Source: Erwinia tracheiphila (GTDB lineage Bacteria > Pseudomonadota > Gammaproteobacteria > Enterobacterales > Enterobacteriaceae). From it: a stretch of DNA of 64,000 nucleotides. The position numbers were made by a program, and so were the translations under genes. The stretch's first letter is position 1. The number at the start of each line of letters is the position of its first letter. Under the pieces are notes generated by a model, which was given only the letters and a program-made list of their open reading frames with translations, had not been told where the DNA came from and made no database searches. The stretch spans positions 2,542,001 to 2,606,000 of the forward strand of contig NZ_CP089932.1 of the NCBI RefSeq assembly GCF_021365465.1, given 5' to 3'. Below, piece by piece: positions 19,119 through 26,488 of this stretch.

Positions 19119-19384
19119 CAGCGGCCCCCCGTGGCATCGGTGCGGCGATCTATACGGTCATTCATGCGCTCAATCGACTGCTTAATTTCCGAGAGCATGG
19201 CCATAATCTGCTCCTGATCGCGCAGGGCATCGGATTTGAGCTGAAACACGGTGTACATCTGGCGGTTCTCTTCCCACAGACGGTTAATCGTGGAGTGGAG
19301 CGTTTTGATCCAGAAGGTAAAACCGAATGAAAACACCCCAAGCAGAGCGGTCTGCCAGAAATCAGCGAGAGGGTTTGCGTCCAT
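19118..19384 (-). CDS. DUF2730-like membrane coiled-coil protein
   Basis: The 88-residue protein has one membrane helix (WQTALLGVFSFGFTFWIKTL, residues 10-30) followed by a coiled coil (DQEQIMAMLSEIKQSIERMN). That architecture and its place between the lysis genes and DUF1804 match the Mu gp25-type DUF2730 family. Function is unknown. The start ATG at 19384 is separated from the Rz1-like stop by two bases. Confidence 0.7.
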   Translation of the reverse strand: MDANPLADFWQTALLGVFSFGFTFWIKTLHSTINRLWEENRQMYTVFQLKSDALRDQEQIMAMLSEIKQSIERMNDRIDRRTDATGGR

Positions 19385-19386
19385 TT

Positions 19387-19704
19387 CTATTTGTCCTTAT
19401 CCGGCACGGGCCAGAAAAATGCCTCAAGGGCGTGAAGTTTTGCGGCGTTCGTCTGGCACCAGGCTCCGTAGTCGGTGGCATGCCGCAGCAGGGCGTCCGG
19501 GGGGAGGCCCGGACTGTTACCGGCATACGCGCCGGGCGCGGGTGGCATCGGGGCCACCGTGACCATCGCCCGTGGGGGCTTACTGTCCTGAACGACTACC
19601 GGCGCGGGTGTTACCACCACCGACGTATCCGAGGGCTTTGGTATAGAGCTGCAGGCTGTGAGGCCCAAGCCCGTTATAGCCACAGCCAGAAGTCTGATTG
19701 TCAT
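19387..19704 (-). CDS. Rz1-like spanin lipoprotein
   Basis: A lipoprotein signal peptide (MTIRLLAVAITGLGLTACSS) has its lipobox cysteine at about residue 18, followed by a proline-rich segment (PAPVVVQDSKPPRA, then PMPPAPGAYAG). This is the outer-membrane partner of a two-component spanin that fuses inner and outer membranes in the last step of lysis. It overlaps the 3' end of the Rz-like gene by 125 bases in another frame, the usual nested arrangement. At 105 residues it is longer than lambda Rz1 (60). Confidence 0.75.
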   Translation of the reverse strand: MTIRLLAVAITGLGLTACSSIPKPSDTSVVVTPAPVVVQDSKPPRAMVTVAPMPPAPGAYAGNSPGLPPDALLRHATDYGAWCQTNAAKLHALEAFFWPVPDKDK

Positions 19705-20053
19705 CGCTGACCGCCTTGTTGATACCCAGCTGCAGCAGGCGGTTCGTCTGCGTCAGCTCAAATTCTTTATCAGCTAGCCGCTGGGCGAGCTGGTCAGCCC
19801 GCTCACGCTGCTGGCGCTCGTCATCCCTTGCCTGCAACAGTGCCTGCTGCCCGGCCTGTGCCAGTTGCTGGCGTTCATCCGCACGGGCTTTTTGCTCACT
19901 GGCCAGCGCGGCGTTGCCATCAGCGCTGGCGTCTTTATGACCGGAGTCATACCCGATGCTGTAAAGCCGCCAGCCGGTGACGAGCAGCACCGCACTCAGC
20001 AGAACGCCGGACAGGAGGCGGGTTAAAAACCATTTAATGACTGCGCTGTTCAT
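19580..20053 (-). CDS. Rz-like inner-membrane spanin
   Basis: About 157 residues: an N-terminal membrane anchor (LLSGVLLSAVLLVTGWRLY), then a long periplasmic coiled coil rich in Ala, Gln, Glu and Arg (ASEQKARADERQQLAQAGQQ onward). This is the shape of Rz, which bridges the periplasm to Rz1. The ATG at 20053 is preferred among three tandem start codons because it is five bases from GGAGG. It overlaps the holin-like gene by 20 bases. Confidence 0.78.
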   Translation of the reverse strand: MNSAVIKWFLTRLLSGVLLSAVLLVTGWRLYSIGYDSGHKDASADGNAALASEQKARADERQQLAQAGQQALLQARDDERQQRERADQLAQRLADKEFELTQTNRLLQLGINKAVSDDNQTSGCGYNGLGPHSLQLYTKALGYVGGGNTRAGSRSGQ

Positions 20054-20285
20054 CATCACCTCCGCGCGCCGGTCCCTTCAGCTTCTGGTGAACCTGCACC
20101 CCGGCGTGCGTCACCCAGGCACCGAGGTAAAGCCCCAGCGCGGTATCCGGCTCCCGGTTCATCACCACGCAGACAAGCAGTGCCAGCGAGCTGACAACCA
20201 GTGCCACCATCGTGGCGGCGTCGGTGGTGGACAGACGGCCCTGCGGGTTGGTGATCAACTCGCCCAGGCGGTTAAGGAGTGCCAT
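20034..20285 (-). CDS. holin-like phage membrane protein
   Basis: The 83-residue protein begins MALLNRLGELITNPQGRLST and has a hydrophobic segment (ATMVALVVSSLALLVCVVM) plus a weaker second one (TALGLYLGAWVTHAG). Its position between endolysin and Rz, together with its size, fits a holin or a small membrane protein linked to lysis in Mu-like phages. The start at 20285 was chosen over an ATG seven codons upstream because a G-rich site precedes it. A holin role is inferred from context. Confidence 0.6.
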   Translation of the reverse strand: MALLNRLGELITNPQGRLSTTDAATMVALVVSSLALLVCVVMNREPDTALGLYLGAWVTHAGVQVHQKLKGPARGGDDEQRSH

Positions 20286-20302
20286 CAGTACGATCCCCCG
20301 AA

Positions 20303-20758
20303 TCATTCGGGAATCGTCTGGAACAGTGTGGACTCAGCCTTCCTGCGCGTGACCAGTCCTGGCAGGACTTTGCCGCCAGCTTTATTCCAGCGAAGAAACT
20401 CAGCTGCTGCGACGTCCATATCCCCGGTATTAAGTTTTTTCAGCAGTGTGGAGTGCTCAAAGGCTCCCGGGCCAATATTCCAGGCGAGACTGACCAGCGC
20501 ATCAAACTGGTTCTGATTGAGTGTTGCCGTGACAAGTTGGTTTACTGCTCGCTCATACTGCTGCAACCCGTCTCGTAGCAGGATTTCAGCAGTATCATCG
20601 GAAATGACCATACCTCCGTGGACAGGAATACCTTCAACTTCCCCAGTCCAGCCATAGCCGATCATCCAGACGCCGACCGCGTCCTGATAGGCTTCAAGCC
20701 GTAATGCTCCGAAGCCTTTAATCAGCGAAATGCCATTCTCACTGGTTTTAAGTGACAT
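20303..20758 (-). CDS. phage lysozyme-family endolysin (GH24) lacking the catalytic glutamate
   Basis: This 151-residue protein of the T4-lysozyme-like family would cleave the glycan backbone of peptidoglycan. Family members have an E-8x-D-5x-T triad, with the glutamate in a GFEG-type turn. Here the turn reads LIKGFGALRLEAYQDAVGVW: Gly stands where Glu is expected. The Asp (YQD) is kept, and the Thr position reads Met (VWMIGYGWTG). The rest is well conserved (LNQNQFDALVSLAWNIGPGA; WNKAGGKVLPGLVTRRKAE). The reading frame is intact and full length, so the enzyme is probably made but inactive. There is no membrane signal. The residue loss should be confirmed by alignment. Confidence 0.85.
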   Translation of the reverse strand: MSLKTSENGISLIKGFGALRLEAYQDAVGVWMIGYGWTGEVEGIPVHGGMVISDDTAEILLRDGLQQYERAVNQLVTATLNQNQFDALVSLAWNIGPGAFEHSTLLKKLNTGDMDVAAAEFLRWNKAGGKVLPGLVTRRKAESTLFQTIPE

Positions 20759-20841
20759 AAAAAAACCTCACATAGTTTGTGAGGGTTATTGTGATGGGTG
20801 GCGTAACTCAGGGCATGATACGGGGGTGAAGCGGTATACCA

Positions 20842-21291
20842 TCAGAAGAGTGCCCCCTGAGCCGGGGGAGAAACAGCCTGACGGCGGCTTGCCACAATGG
20901 CCCATGCGCGGGTGTTACCGATGCCGAACTTAGGGCCAAGCACGGTGAGCGCCATGCGTAATGATTCGCCATCAGCCAGCATGCTGTCAACCTCAGCGAG
21001 AAAACAGCGGTTGCGCCACTCGCGCAGTGCGTCAGCGCAACGGGGGATCACCAGCGAGCTGTCACCGCCGAAACGCTTCACCAGCTGGCGGGTATTCTCG
21101 TCGCCGATAACCTCCCGCAGCATGGACAGACGACGCTCGCCAGTGCCGCGCAGACCGCGACCGACAGGGAAACAGGCACCGCCAAAGCGCTCAATCAACC
21201 GCTGCGTGGCGGGAAAACCAATCACATCGGCTATCTGACGGGCGGTGTCCGGCAGCAGCTCTTCGAGGGATTCAAGGTCAAATTCGCGCAT
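20842..21291 (-). CDS. Mor-family middle-gene transcription activator
   Basis: The 149-residue protein matches the Mor/C activators of Mu, which open the middle (Mor) or late (C) promoters. It has an N-terminal dimerisation part (FDLESLEELLPDTARQIADV, then ATQRLIERFGG) and a C-terminal helix-turn-helix-like region (LRMALTVLGPKFGIGNTRAW). It overlaps the GemA-like gene by one base, the order seen in Mu (gp16 then mor). It appears intact. Confidence 0.85.
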   Translation of the reverse strand: MREFDLESLEELLPDTARQIADVIGFPATQRLIERFGGACFPVGRGLRGTGERRLSMLREVIGDENTRQLVKRFGGDSSLVIPRCADALREWRNRCFLAEVDSMLADGESLRMALTVLGPKFGIGNTRAWAIVASRRQAVSPPAQGALF

Positions 21292-21686
21292 TACAGCCTC
21301 CCGTGACGCTTCGCGTCAACAATCAGCATTTGCATCAGCTTACGCACCTGATCGTCATTCAGCCACTCCACCGGCTTTTTCTCGCCCAGCATGCGCTCCA
21401 CGATACCATCCAGATAACCCCACGGACGACCTGCCTCTGCCAGCATAGCCTCTACTTTGCTTAACATGGCTTTACGGCCTGCTGCCACGCGGGGACGGCG
21501 ACCACGTGAAGATGGCGCAAAGCCCTGAGTGCGCATGTGCAGCACCACTTTTTCCAGTTCGGCGCTGGTACAGTCACGCGCCGAACGCTTACCGGTCTGG
21601 CATGCCAGCACGTCGCGATAGGTTTCATCATCCCAGCCGAGGGATGATTTGCCTGTGTGAACGATACGGATCAGATTCGCTTTCAT
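21291..21686 (-). CDS. GemA-like protein (Mu gp16, DUF1018)
   Basis: The 131-residue protein begins MKANLIRIVHTGKSSLGWDD and has the DUF1018 signature (DDETYRDVLACQTGKRSARD, then ELEKVVLHMRTQGF). A C-terminal part carries WGYLDGIVERMLG and LNDDQVRKLMQML. Mu GemA modulates host gene expression and DNA topology late in the early phase. The assignment is by family pattern and by its place just upstream of Mor. Confidence 0.85.
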   Translation of the reverse strand: MKANLIRIVHTGKSSLGWDDETYRDVLACQTGKRSARDCTSAELEKVVLHMRTQGFAPSSRGRRPRVAAGRKAMLSKVEAMLAEAGRPWGYLDGIVERMLGEKKPVEWLNDDQVRKLMQMLIVDAKRHGRL

Positions 21687-22316
21687 TAGTCCGCCTCAGA
21701 TGGAGGTGAAAAACAGGAAGTGCCAGAACGAAAAAGCCCCGCACAGGGCGGGGCTTGAGCCATAAACAAATTTTGGTGAAGCAGATTGAGAATAATTGGA
21801 TCATATAACTGCCTCTCAGGCAATCATTTTTAGTCAAACTGGCTGCCACTCAGCCTGCTTTCTGATATACAGACAGCATTATTTACTTTATGCGGATGCT
21901 GGTAATTATGTGTCAACCAGGAGGATTAACATGGCGTTACAGGGACGATTTGTAATTAACAACGAGTCAGTATCCCAACTCATTATGTATGGTATGGGTT
22001 CCTTCTCAGCTTATTCAGGCTCAGGCGAATTCAGAAATCAGACCGGATGTGTCGACGTTCCCAAAGCAGGACCTCTACCACCGGGAAGATACCATATTGT
22101 GGATCGTCCCACTGGAGGATGGAAAGGCGTCATTCGTACCGATCTCCACGATTTTTATTCCTGGGTCACATCTTACCCGGTTATCAAGGGTGAATGGTTC
22201 GCGCTTTACAGAATGACGGTACAATTGATGATTACACATTCATCAACGGTGTAAGGCGGGGTAATTTCAGGTTACACCCGCGAGGCCCGATGGGAGTATC
22301 TGAAGGATGCATAACT

Positions 22317-23517
22317 TGTACTAGCTCAGACCTGATCTGACAGTTACCGGTTATTTATACAGGTGTCTGTCAGATTACATCTGGTTCAGATTTTTTTCTG
22401 CCCAGACTCGTTTACCATCAAGTAACGTGGCCATTGGCGTACGCCCGCAGCACATTTTTCCCTGATGAGTTCGCTCATTATTGTAATGCCACAACCAGTT
22501 GTCCAGATCCGTTTGCAGGCTCTCCAGGTCTTCGTATAACTTCTTACGGAACGTAACCTGATAAAAATCCTGCAAAATAGTTTTATGGAAGCGCTCGCAG
22601 ATGCCGTTCGTCTGCGGAGACATCGCCTTCGTTTTTGTATGGTCGATATCGTTGATGGCCAGATACAGCTGGTAATCATGCTGCTCCACCTTACCACAGT
22701 ACTCCGTTCCCCTGTCGGTCAGGATCCTCAGCATCGGCAGTCCCTGAGCCTCGTAGAACGGCAGTACGCGATCATTGAGCAGGTCTGCGGCGGTGATCGG
22801 CGTTTTACTCGTATACAGCTTGCAGTGTGCCACTTTCGAGTACGTATCCACGAACGTCTGCTGGTAGATACGACCCACACCTTTCAGATTGCCCACGTAG
22901 AAGGTGTCCTGCGACCCGAGATAACCCGGGTGAGCAGTTTCGATTTCTCCGCTGGCCTCGTCATCGTGGGCCTTCTTCTCCAGCGCTGCGATTTGAGCGT
23001 CGGTAAGCACGATGCCTTCTCTGGCGACCTTTTCCTCAAGTGCCTTCAGGCGTTTACGGAAGTTCTCCAGGTCGTGCCGTTGCCAGATGGAGCGCACGCC
23101 GCTACCGGAGATAAACACGCCTTTTTTACGCAGCTCATTACTGGTCCGGTGTTGCCCGTGGGCCGGGAACTCAACGGCATATTCAACAACAGCGCGTTCA
23201 GTGGCTTCGTCGGCGCGGTTCTTCAGGTTGGGGACGCGGCGGTTCTGGTTAATCAGCGCATCGATGCCGCCTTCAGCAGCCAGTTCCTGATAACGGTAAA
23301 ACGTGTCGCGTGACACGCCCATGATCTTGCAGGCTTTTGATACGTTACCGAGTTCTTCGGCGAGATTGAGCAGGCCGGCTTTGTGTTTGATGATGGGATT
23401 GTTAGTATGAATCATGAGAGTTACCTCGCGTTTTGTTTAAGGATTAGACACCCATATCAAAACCGGTAACTCTCAACCTTTCAAGGTCCAGTGTCAGATC
23501 AAGTCGCGACTAATACA
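22317..23517 (-). mobile_element. IS481-family element, copy 1
   Basis: The 1201-bp element starts TGTACTAGCTCAGACC and ends with the imperfect complement (CGCGACTAATACA). It is flanked by the direct repeat CATAACT at 22310-22316 and 23518-23524. It carries one intact transposase gene. A second copy at 46668-47868 has the same length and, by reading, differs by very little. It inserted in the catalytic region of the Tlde1-type gene. Confidence 0.93.
22375..23415 (-). CDS. IS481-family transposase, copy 1
   Basis: The 346-residue DDE transposase has an N-terminal helix-turn-helix (NVSKACKIMGVSRDTFYRYQ) and a second DNA-binding region with basic residues. Its integrase core has VDTYSKVAHCKLYTS with the first Asp, ILTDRGTEYCGK with the second, and NGICERFHKTILQDFY with the catalytic Glu. 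The C-terminus includes HYNNERTHQGKMCCGRTPM. The frame is complete; the copy at 46726 differs at one residue (LDNWLWHYN here, LDNGLWHYN there). Confidence 0.95.
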   Translation of the reverse strand: MIHTNNPIIKHKAGLLNLAEELGNVSKACKIMGVSRDTFYRYQELAAEGGIDALINQNRRVPNLKNRADEATERAVVEYAVEFPAHGQHRTSNELRKKGVFISGSGVRSIWQRHDLENFRKRLKALEEKVAREGIVLTDAQIAALEKKAHDDEASGEIETAHPGYLGSQDTFYVGNLKGVGRIYQQTFVDTYSKVAHCKLYTSKTPITAADLLNDRVLPFYEAQGLPMLRILTDRGTEYCGKVEQHDYQLYLAINDIDHTKTKAMSPQTNGICERFHKTILQDFYQVTFRKKLYEDLESLQTDLDNWLWHYNNERTHQGKMCCGRTPMATLLDGKRVWAEKNLNQM

Positions 23518-23633
23518 CATAACTTTTGTGAACAGATCAGATTTTCTTCAGATTCGCCAGGCCTTACTGGCTACAAGCCCCGTTATGTTACGCAACAGAT
23601 TAAGATCCTACGGAACCATTGAGGTGGTAGCAA

Positions 23634-23897
23634 ATGGAAGCAAAGCGTGTCCCGGTCGGATTTAAGTTGATAATCTTCTCCGGAATTTTTGCAGTTATCT
23701 GCTTTATACTCCAGCCAGGAGGTCCGGTCAGTAACGGGCAGTTAACCCTGTGGCGTAAGGCGGCGGATCTGTTTGGCGATGATGATCTGGAAGGGTTTAT
23801 GCTGTTTTCAACATTTCTGGTGAATCTGATACTGGCGGTTATTGGTTATAAGGTTCTTGTCCGCTATATTGAAAAGCGCATAAATAAACCGGGCTGA
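23634..23897 (+). CDS. small membrane protein, likely immunity protein of the Tlde1-type effector
   Basis: The 87-residue protein has two membrane segments (LIIFSGIFAVICFILQ and LFSTFLVNLILAVIGYKVLV) separated by an acidic loop (RKAADLFGDDDLEG). The ATG at 23634 lies inside the last codons of the effector, a 32-base overlap, preceded by GAGGTGG; such coupling is normal for effector-immunity pairs. Tldi1 immunity proteins are small membrane proteins placed this way. It is intact while the effector is broken, so it is now an orphan immunity gene. Its original promoter, upstream of the effector, is now cut off by IS481. Confidence 0.7.
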   Translation: MEAKRVPVGFKLIIFSGIFAVICFILQPGGPVSNGQLTLWRKAADLFGDDDLEGFMLFSTFLVNLILAVIGYKVLVRYIEKRINKPG

Positions 23898-23923
23898 TGC
23901 CCGGTTTACCGTGTGAAAGGCGG

Positions 23924-24289
23924 TTACTGTTGCAGGGTAATGATGCCTTTGACCGTATCCAGCGACTGCCCGTAAAACATCAACCCCAGCTCACGCGCTC
24001 TGATAGCCTCAGCTCTGGCTCCTTTGCTTGTTTCCCATTCATTCAGCAGATAGATGGCGTCAGCCTGTTTCAGCATGGCCAGCGTCATTTTCATATACTG
24101 CCCGTGCCGAAGACCGTCCGGGAATATTGCCGGATTAAGGACAATAAAATCCAGATCGTCCAGCTGCTTTGCTGCGAAGTAAAATTCATCGCGGTTAAAG
24201 TAAGGCTTTCCTGCCATGGGTCCGGCAATAAAGATGACCGGACGACGATTAACCGGCACTTTTTCTGCAGGATGCATTGGATTATTCAT
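23924..24289 (-). CDS. DUF4406 protein (nucleoside 2-deoxyribosyltransferase-like fold)
   Basis: The 121-residue phage protein has VIFIAGPMAGKPYFNRDEFY near its N-terminus, FIVLNPAIFPDGLRHGQYM in the middle, and ADAIYLLNEWETSKGARAEA near residue 85. These are the GPM, NP and S-GA-E patterns of DUF4406, related to nucleoside deoxyribosyltransferases. A nucleotide-modifying role in phage is possible but unproven. The start overlaps the stop of the next gene upstream by four bases. Confidence 0.8.
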   Translation of the reverse strand: MNNPMHPAEKVPVNRRPVIFIAGPMAGKPYFNRDEFYFAAKQLDDLDFIVLNPAIFPDGLRHGQYMKMTLAMLKQADAIYLLNEWETSKGARAEAIRARELGLMFYGQSLDTVKGIITLQQ

Positions 24290-24504
24290 TGATACCTGAA
24301 CCTCTTTTTATGCCGTTCTGCCGCTTGTTTCATTGCGGCCTGCGTGGATTTTTTATAAACGCGGTGATTATGGCTGTCCCAGCACTGCCAGCGAGCCACA
24401 TCGGGCAAATCACAACGCTCTAACACGGTGCTGCCATCATTGAGGTGATAGAACCGCTCTTGTCCATTACGGCGATGCTCGCAACCAGAAACGCAGAGAT
24501 ACAT
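24286..24504 (-). CDS. small phage protein of unknown function
   Basis: The 72-residue protein begins MYLCVSGCEHRRNGQERFYH, with two cysteines and histidines that might bind metal. It has a tryptophan-rich core (DVARWQCWDSHNHRVYK) and a basic tail (AAERHKKRFRYQ). It overlaps neighbours on both sides, consistent with a phage early operon. No family is recognised. Confidence 0.6.
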   Translation of the reverse strand: MYLCVSGCEHRRNGQERFYHLNDGSTVLERCDLPDVARWQCWDSHNHRVYKKSTQAAMKQAAERHKKRFRYQ

Positions 24505-25216
24505 TAGCGACCTCCGATTGCCAGCACTTCAGAGGCACCACCATCTACACCGTGATGGAGACGTGCATTCTTACCGGACAGATACCCGGCACACGCTGCA
24601 TCATCATCCCCCTGACACGCAGATGCTTCGCGGGTTGTGGTGTCGCGGAAGTCATGTTCCTCATGAAGTTTGCGGGTGTAGCGCTGGAGCAGTTTTTTTC
24701 CTCTGGTTTCATACTGAAAGCCTCAAGTACGCCCGCAGCACCGCCGCCCCACCCCTCGCAGAACTGATCGCCACGCGCCACGCGAGTTGAAGGCTTACAG
24801 CGTTTACAGTATCGCTGCTGATAACCCCTGCGGGCTGCTCTCAGTTGCCGGGTCAGCACGTCGAAAGCATAAGAAGCGATTTCTCCCCGTTCACCGGGGC
24901 CATAGAAAACGACGATACGTTTCCATGAGCCTGAGCGACGCCACTGACGTGTATAATAAGCATCAACACCAAAAGTTCTGCAGACCACGTTACACAGATG
25001 GTTCATATAGTCCGGCATGTTCTCGGCGTTGCTGGGTGCCCCTGCCGAACGAGCTTCTCTGACGTCAGACAGTTCAACCTCATTTTCACTGAGACCATAT
25101 TCACGCATGAAAGCCTGCGCTTTTGACATTGCGCTGGCCGCTTCTTCCGGATTAGATGTACCACGGGCCAGTCGCATTAATTTTTTAATTTTGGCGAGGT
25201 ATTTTGCGTTGCTCAT
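24504..25216 (-). pseudogene. DUF2786 phage protein, frameshifted in an A-run
   Basis: The N-terminal DUF2786 domain is clear: MSNAKYLAKIKKLMRLARGT, then PEEAASAMSKAQAFMREYGL. A middle domain follows with RTFGVDAYYTR and the Cys-rich RYCKRCKPS. After MKPEEK an A-run at about 24695-24702 (T-run on the plus strand) has lost one base. The natural continuation KLLQRYTRKLHEEHDFRDTT lies in the next frame and ends at 24504 with EVLAIGGR, touching the next start codon. The family occurs in Mu-like phages; its function is unknown. Confidence 0.72.
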
Positions 25217-25218
25217 AA

Positions 25219-25440
25219 TCAGCACTCCGTACCTTTGACAAGATGGGTAATCGCCACACAGCCTGATACACCTTCGACACGCACCACCGCTTCACCATGA
25301 CCCAGCGCCCAGGCTTCGCCGGGGATGGTACATGGAATGCCTTTCTCATCTGTTTTACGTGAGTAATAAGTAAATTTACTACCCGATGGATAGAGAGTAT
25401 TAAACTGGTCCACGCTGAGGCGTTTAAGAAATTTTTGCAC
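25219..25440 (-). CDS. small phage protein, paralogue of the 25518 gene
   Basis: The 73-residue protein begins MQKFLKRLSVDQFNTLYPSG. It contains FNTLYPSGSKFTYYSRK and ends VSGCVAITHLVKGTEC. The pattern FN..YP.G..F.Y recurs in the neighbouring gene at 25518-25709, suggesting a duplicated small beta domain. The stop lies two bases before the next start at 25216. Function is unknown. Confidence 0.6.
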   Translation of the reverse strand: MQKFLKRLSVDQFNTLYPSGSKFTYYSRKTDEKGIPCTIPGEAWALGHGEAVVRVEGVSGCVAITHLVKGTEC

Positions 25441-25517
25441 TGTAATTCTCCCGAATCAGGCGCAAAGCCACCCCTGACGGTTTACGCCATATTTAAATGA
25501 TGATTGATTTTTTAAAT

Positions 25518-25709
25518 TCAGCCCGCAGGCGTCAGTGATTTAATATTTGCGTAATAAGGTTTCACGCTGATTTCAACTATTGTCGATGTTTTTAAATCAC
25601 GGGCGACATCTTTCGTCTTTATCACCGCCCCGCCTCTTAAGGCAGCGCAGGGCTGATAAATAAAATGTGTACCGACCGGATATTTCCGGTTAAATTCCCT
25701 TGCGCGCAT
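25518..25709 (-). CDS. small phage protein, paralogue of the 25219 gene
   Basis: The start at 25709 (MRAREFNRKYPVGTHFIYQP) has GGGGAGG upstream, which decides it over a frame open further out. The 63-residue product shares FN..YP.G..F.Y with the gene at 25219-25440 and ends VKPYYANIKSLTPAG. It overlaps the end of the ANR-like gene by 20 bases. No function is known. Confidence 0.6.
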   Translation of the reverse strand: MRAREFNRKYPVGTHFIYQPCAALRGGAVIKTKDVARDLKTSTIVEISVKPYYANIKSLTPAG

Positions 25710-25923
25710 TTGTCCTCCCCTGCAGCCGTTTGGCCGATGCGGCACAAAATTCGTTACGGATTTCGGCCCACATTCTGTTTTTGGCATTGCAGGGGCACCA
25801 CATCGCACTGAACCAGAGTTTTGCCGCGTCACTGTAACGAAATTCACGCTCGGCTTTCACCGCACCAATTGCATACGCCGCAAACTTATTCATCGGGCGG
25901 CCTTTCGCCGGATTCATAGACAT
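25690..25923 (-). CDS. ANR-family regulator-like phage protein
   Basis: The 77-residue protein, starting at MSMNPAKGRPMNKFAAYAIG (an inner ATG at 25893 is possible), contains AVKAEREFRYSDAAKLWFSA and NAKNRMWAEIRNEFCAASAK. The spacing of A-A-LW and NR-WAE-R-EFC resembles ANR proteins, small factors that bind and inhibit AraC-type activators in enterobacteria. This is a pattern match from memory. The gene lies in the phage early block. It would be a phage or host regulator modulator. Confidence 0.5.
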   Translation of the reverse strand: MSMNPAKGRPMNKFAAYAIGAVKAEREFRYSDAAKLWFSAMWCPCNAKNRMWAEIRNEFCAASAKRLQGRTNARKGI

Positions 25924-25924
25924 T

Positions 25925-26427
25925 TCACACCCCCGCGATATCCAGTGGAATATTAACCAGTTTCCCGCTTTCATCCTGCTCTTTGAAATTGATATAAGTG
26001 GATGTAACGGAAACGACCAGCACTTTATTTAATGCATCCATTGCCTGCTGCCAGAGGTCGTCCTGAATATTAAGCTGGCGCAGGGAAATAATACGCCCCG
26101 TGTTCAGCTTACCTTCTTTGTCCACGTCGAACGCATCGGTAGCGCGGCACGCCTTGCGGTGGTCATAATCAGCCGGAACTCGCGGCAGGAACGAATTACT
26201 CCCCAAAAAACAACACACTTTCCTTTTTCCCACTGGTCAACATCCCAGCCAGCAGCTTTTCGTGTACAATCAAGCACCATCTGATAACCGTCGATAAAGA
26301 TATAAAGCCTCAGTTCATCACCGAAATATGCCTTCCACGCTGAAACATAACCTGCAGTTAATAGGCTACTATTTCTTACATAAATACGTTTTAAAGCTGA
26401 GACTTCTTTATTTAATAAGCTGCTCAT
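25925..26427 (-). pseudogene. early phage gene region ending in a DUF3164 C-terminus
   Basis: An ATG at 26427 with GAGGGAA upstream opens about 78 codons (MSSLLNKEVSALKRIYVRNS, then LRLYIFIDGYQMVLDCTRKA) that I do not recognise. In another frame, 25925-26150 encodes FDVDKEGKLNTGRIISLRQL and NIQDDLWQQAMDALNKVL, the typical C-terminus of DUF3164, an early protein of Mu-like phages. The two frames overlap, so either a frameshift or a deletion junction lies near 26150-26230. Upstream the phage sequence ends at an IS1 copy 61 bases away. Confidence 0.5.
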
Positions 26428-26488
26428 TAATATTCCCTCAGTGAATTAACAGCTGTGCGTAAGTCTCAATTAACTTGACGCTGATACC

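Larger units (their letters stand above)
21931..23665 (+). pseudogene. Tlde1-type peptidoglycan-targeting effector (DUF2778), split by IS481 and frameshifted
   Basis: The ATG at 21931 has CAGGAGG nearby. The first part reads MALQGRFVINNESVSQLIMY, then GCVDVPKAGPLPPGRYHIVD, a signature of DUF2778. A single-base deletion near 22211 shifts the frame after EWFALYR. In the next frame the protein continues NDGTIDDYTFINGVRRGNF and reaches the catalytic HPRGPMGVSEGCIT, with the active His and Cys. IS481 then interrupts. Removing it and one copy of its 7-bp duplication gives GCIT-FVNRSDFLQIRQALLA, ending at 23665. The family alters peptide stems (L,D-carboxypeptidase/transpeptidase exchange) and is delivered by type VI secretion. 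The gene lies against the grain of the prophage. Confidence 0.85.
7902..26488 (-). mobile_element. degraded Mu-like prophage
   Basis: Reading leftward on the minus strand, the order is Mu-like: early small genes (DUF3164 tail, ANR, DUF2786, DUF4406), GemA/gp16, Mor, endolysin, holin-like, Rz/Rz1, DUF2730-like, DUF1804, terminase (gp28), DUF935 portal (gp29), MuF head protein (gp30) fused to gp48, tail fibre and fibre assembly protein. No Mu-type repressor, transposase A or B gene is present, and the IS1 copy at the left edge has no target duplication. The major capsid, sheath, tube, tape-measure and most baseplate genes are gone. Boundaries are approximate; the right edge is taken at the first prophage-like gene. 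Confidence 0.85.

Noticed and set aside
22585..23313. 242-residue plus-strand frame within IS481 (and its twin at 46936)
   Set aside because: Antisense shadow of the transposase; it appears in both copies only because the element is duplicated.
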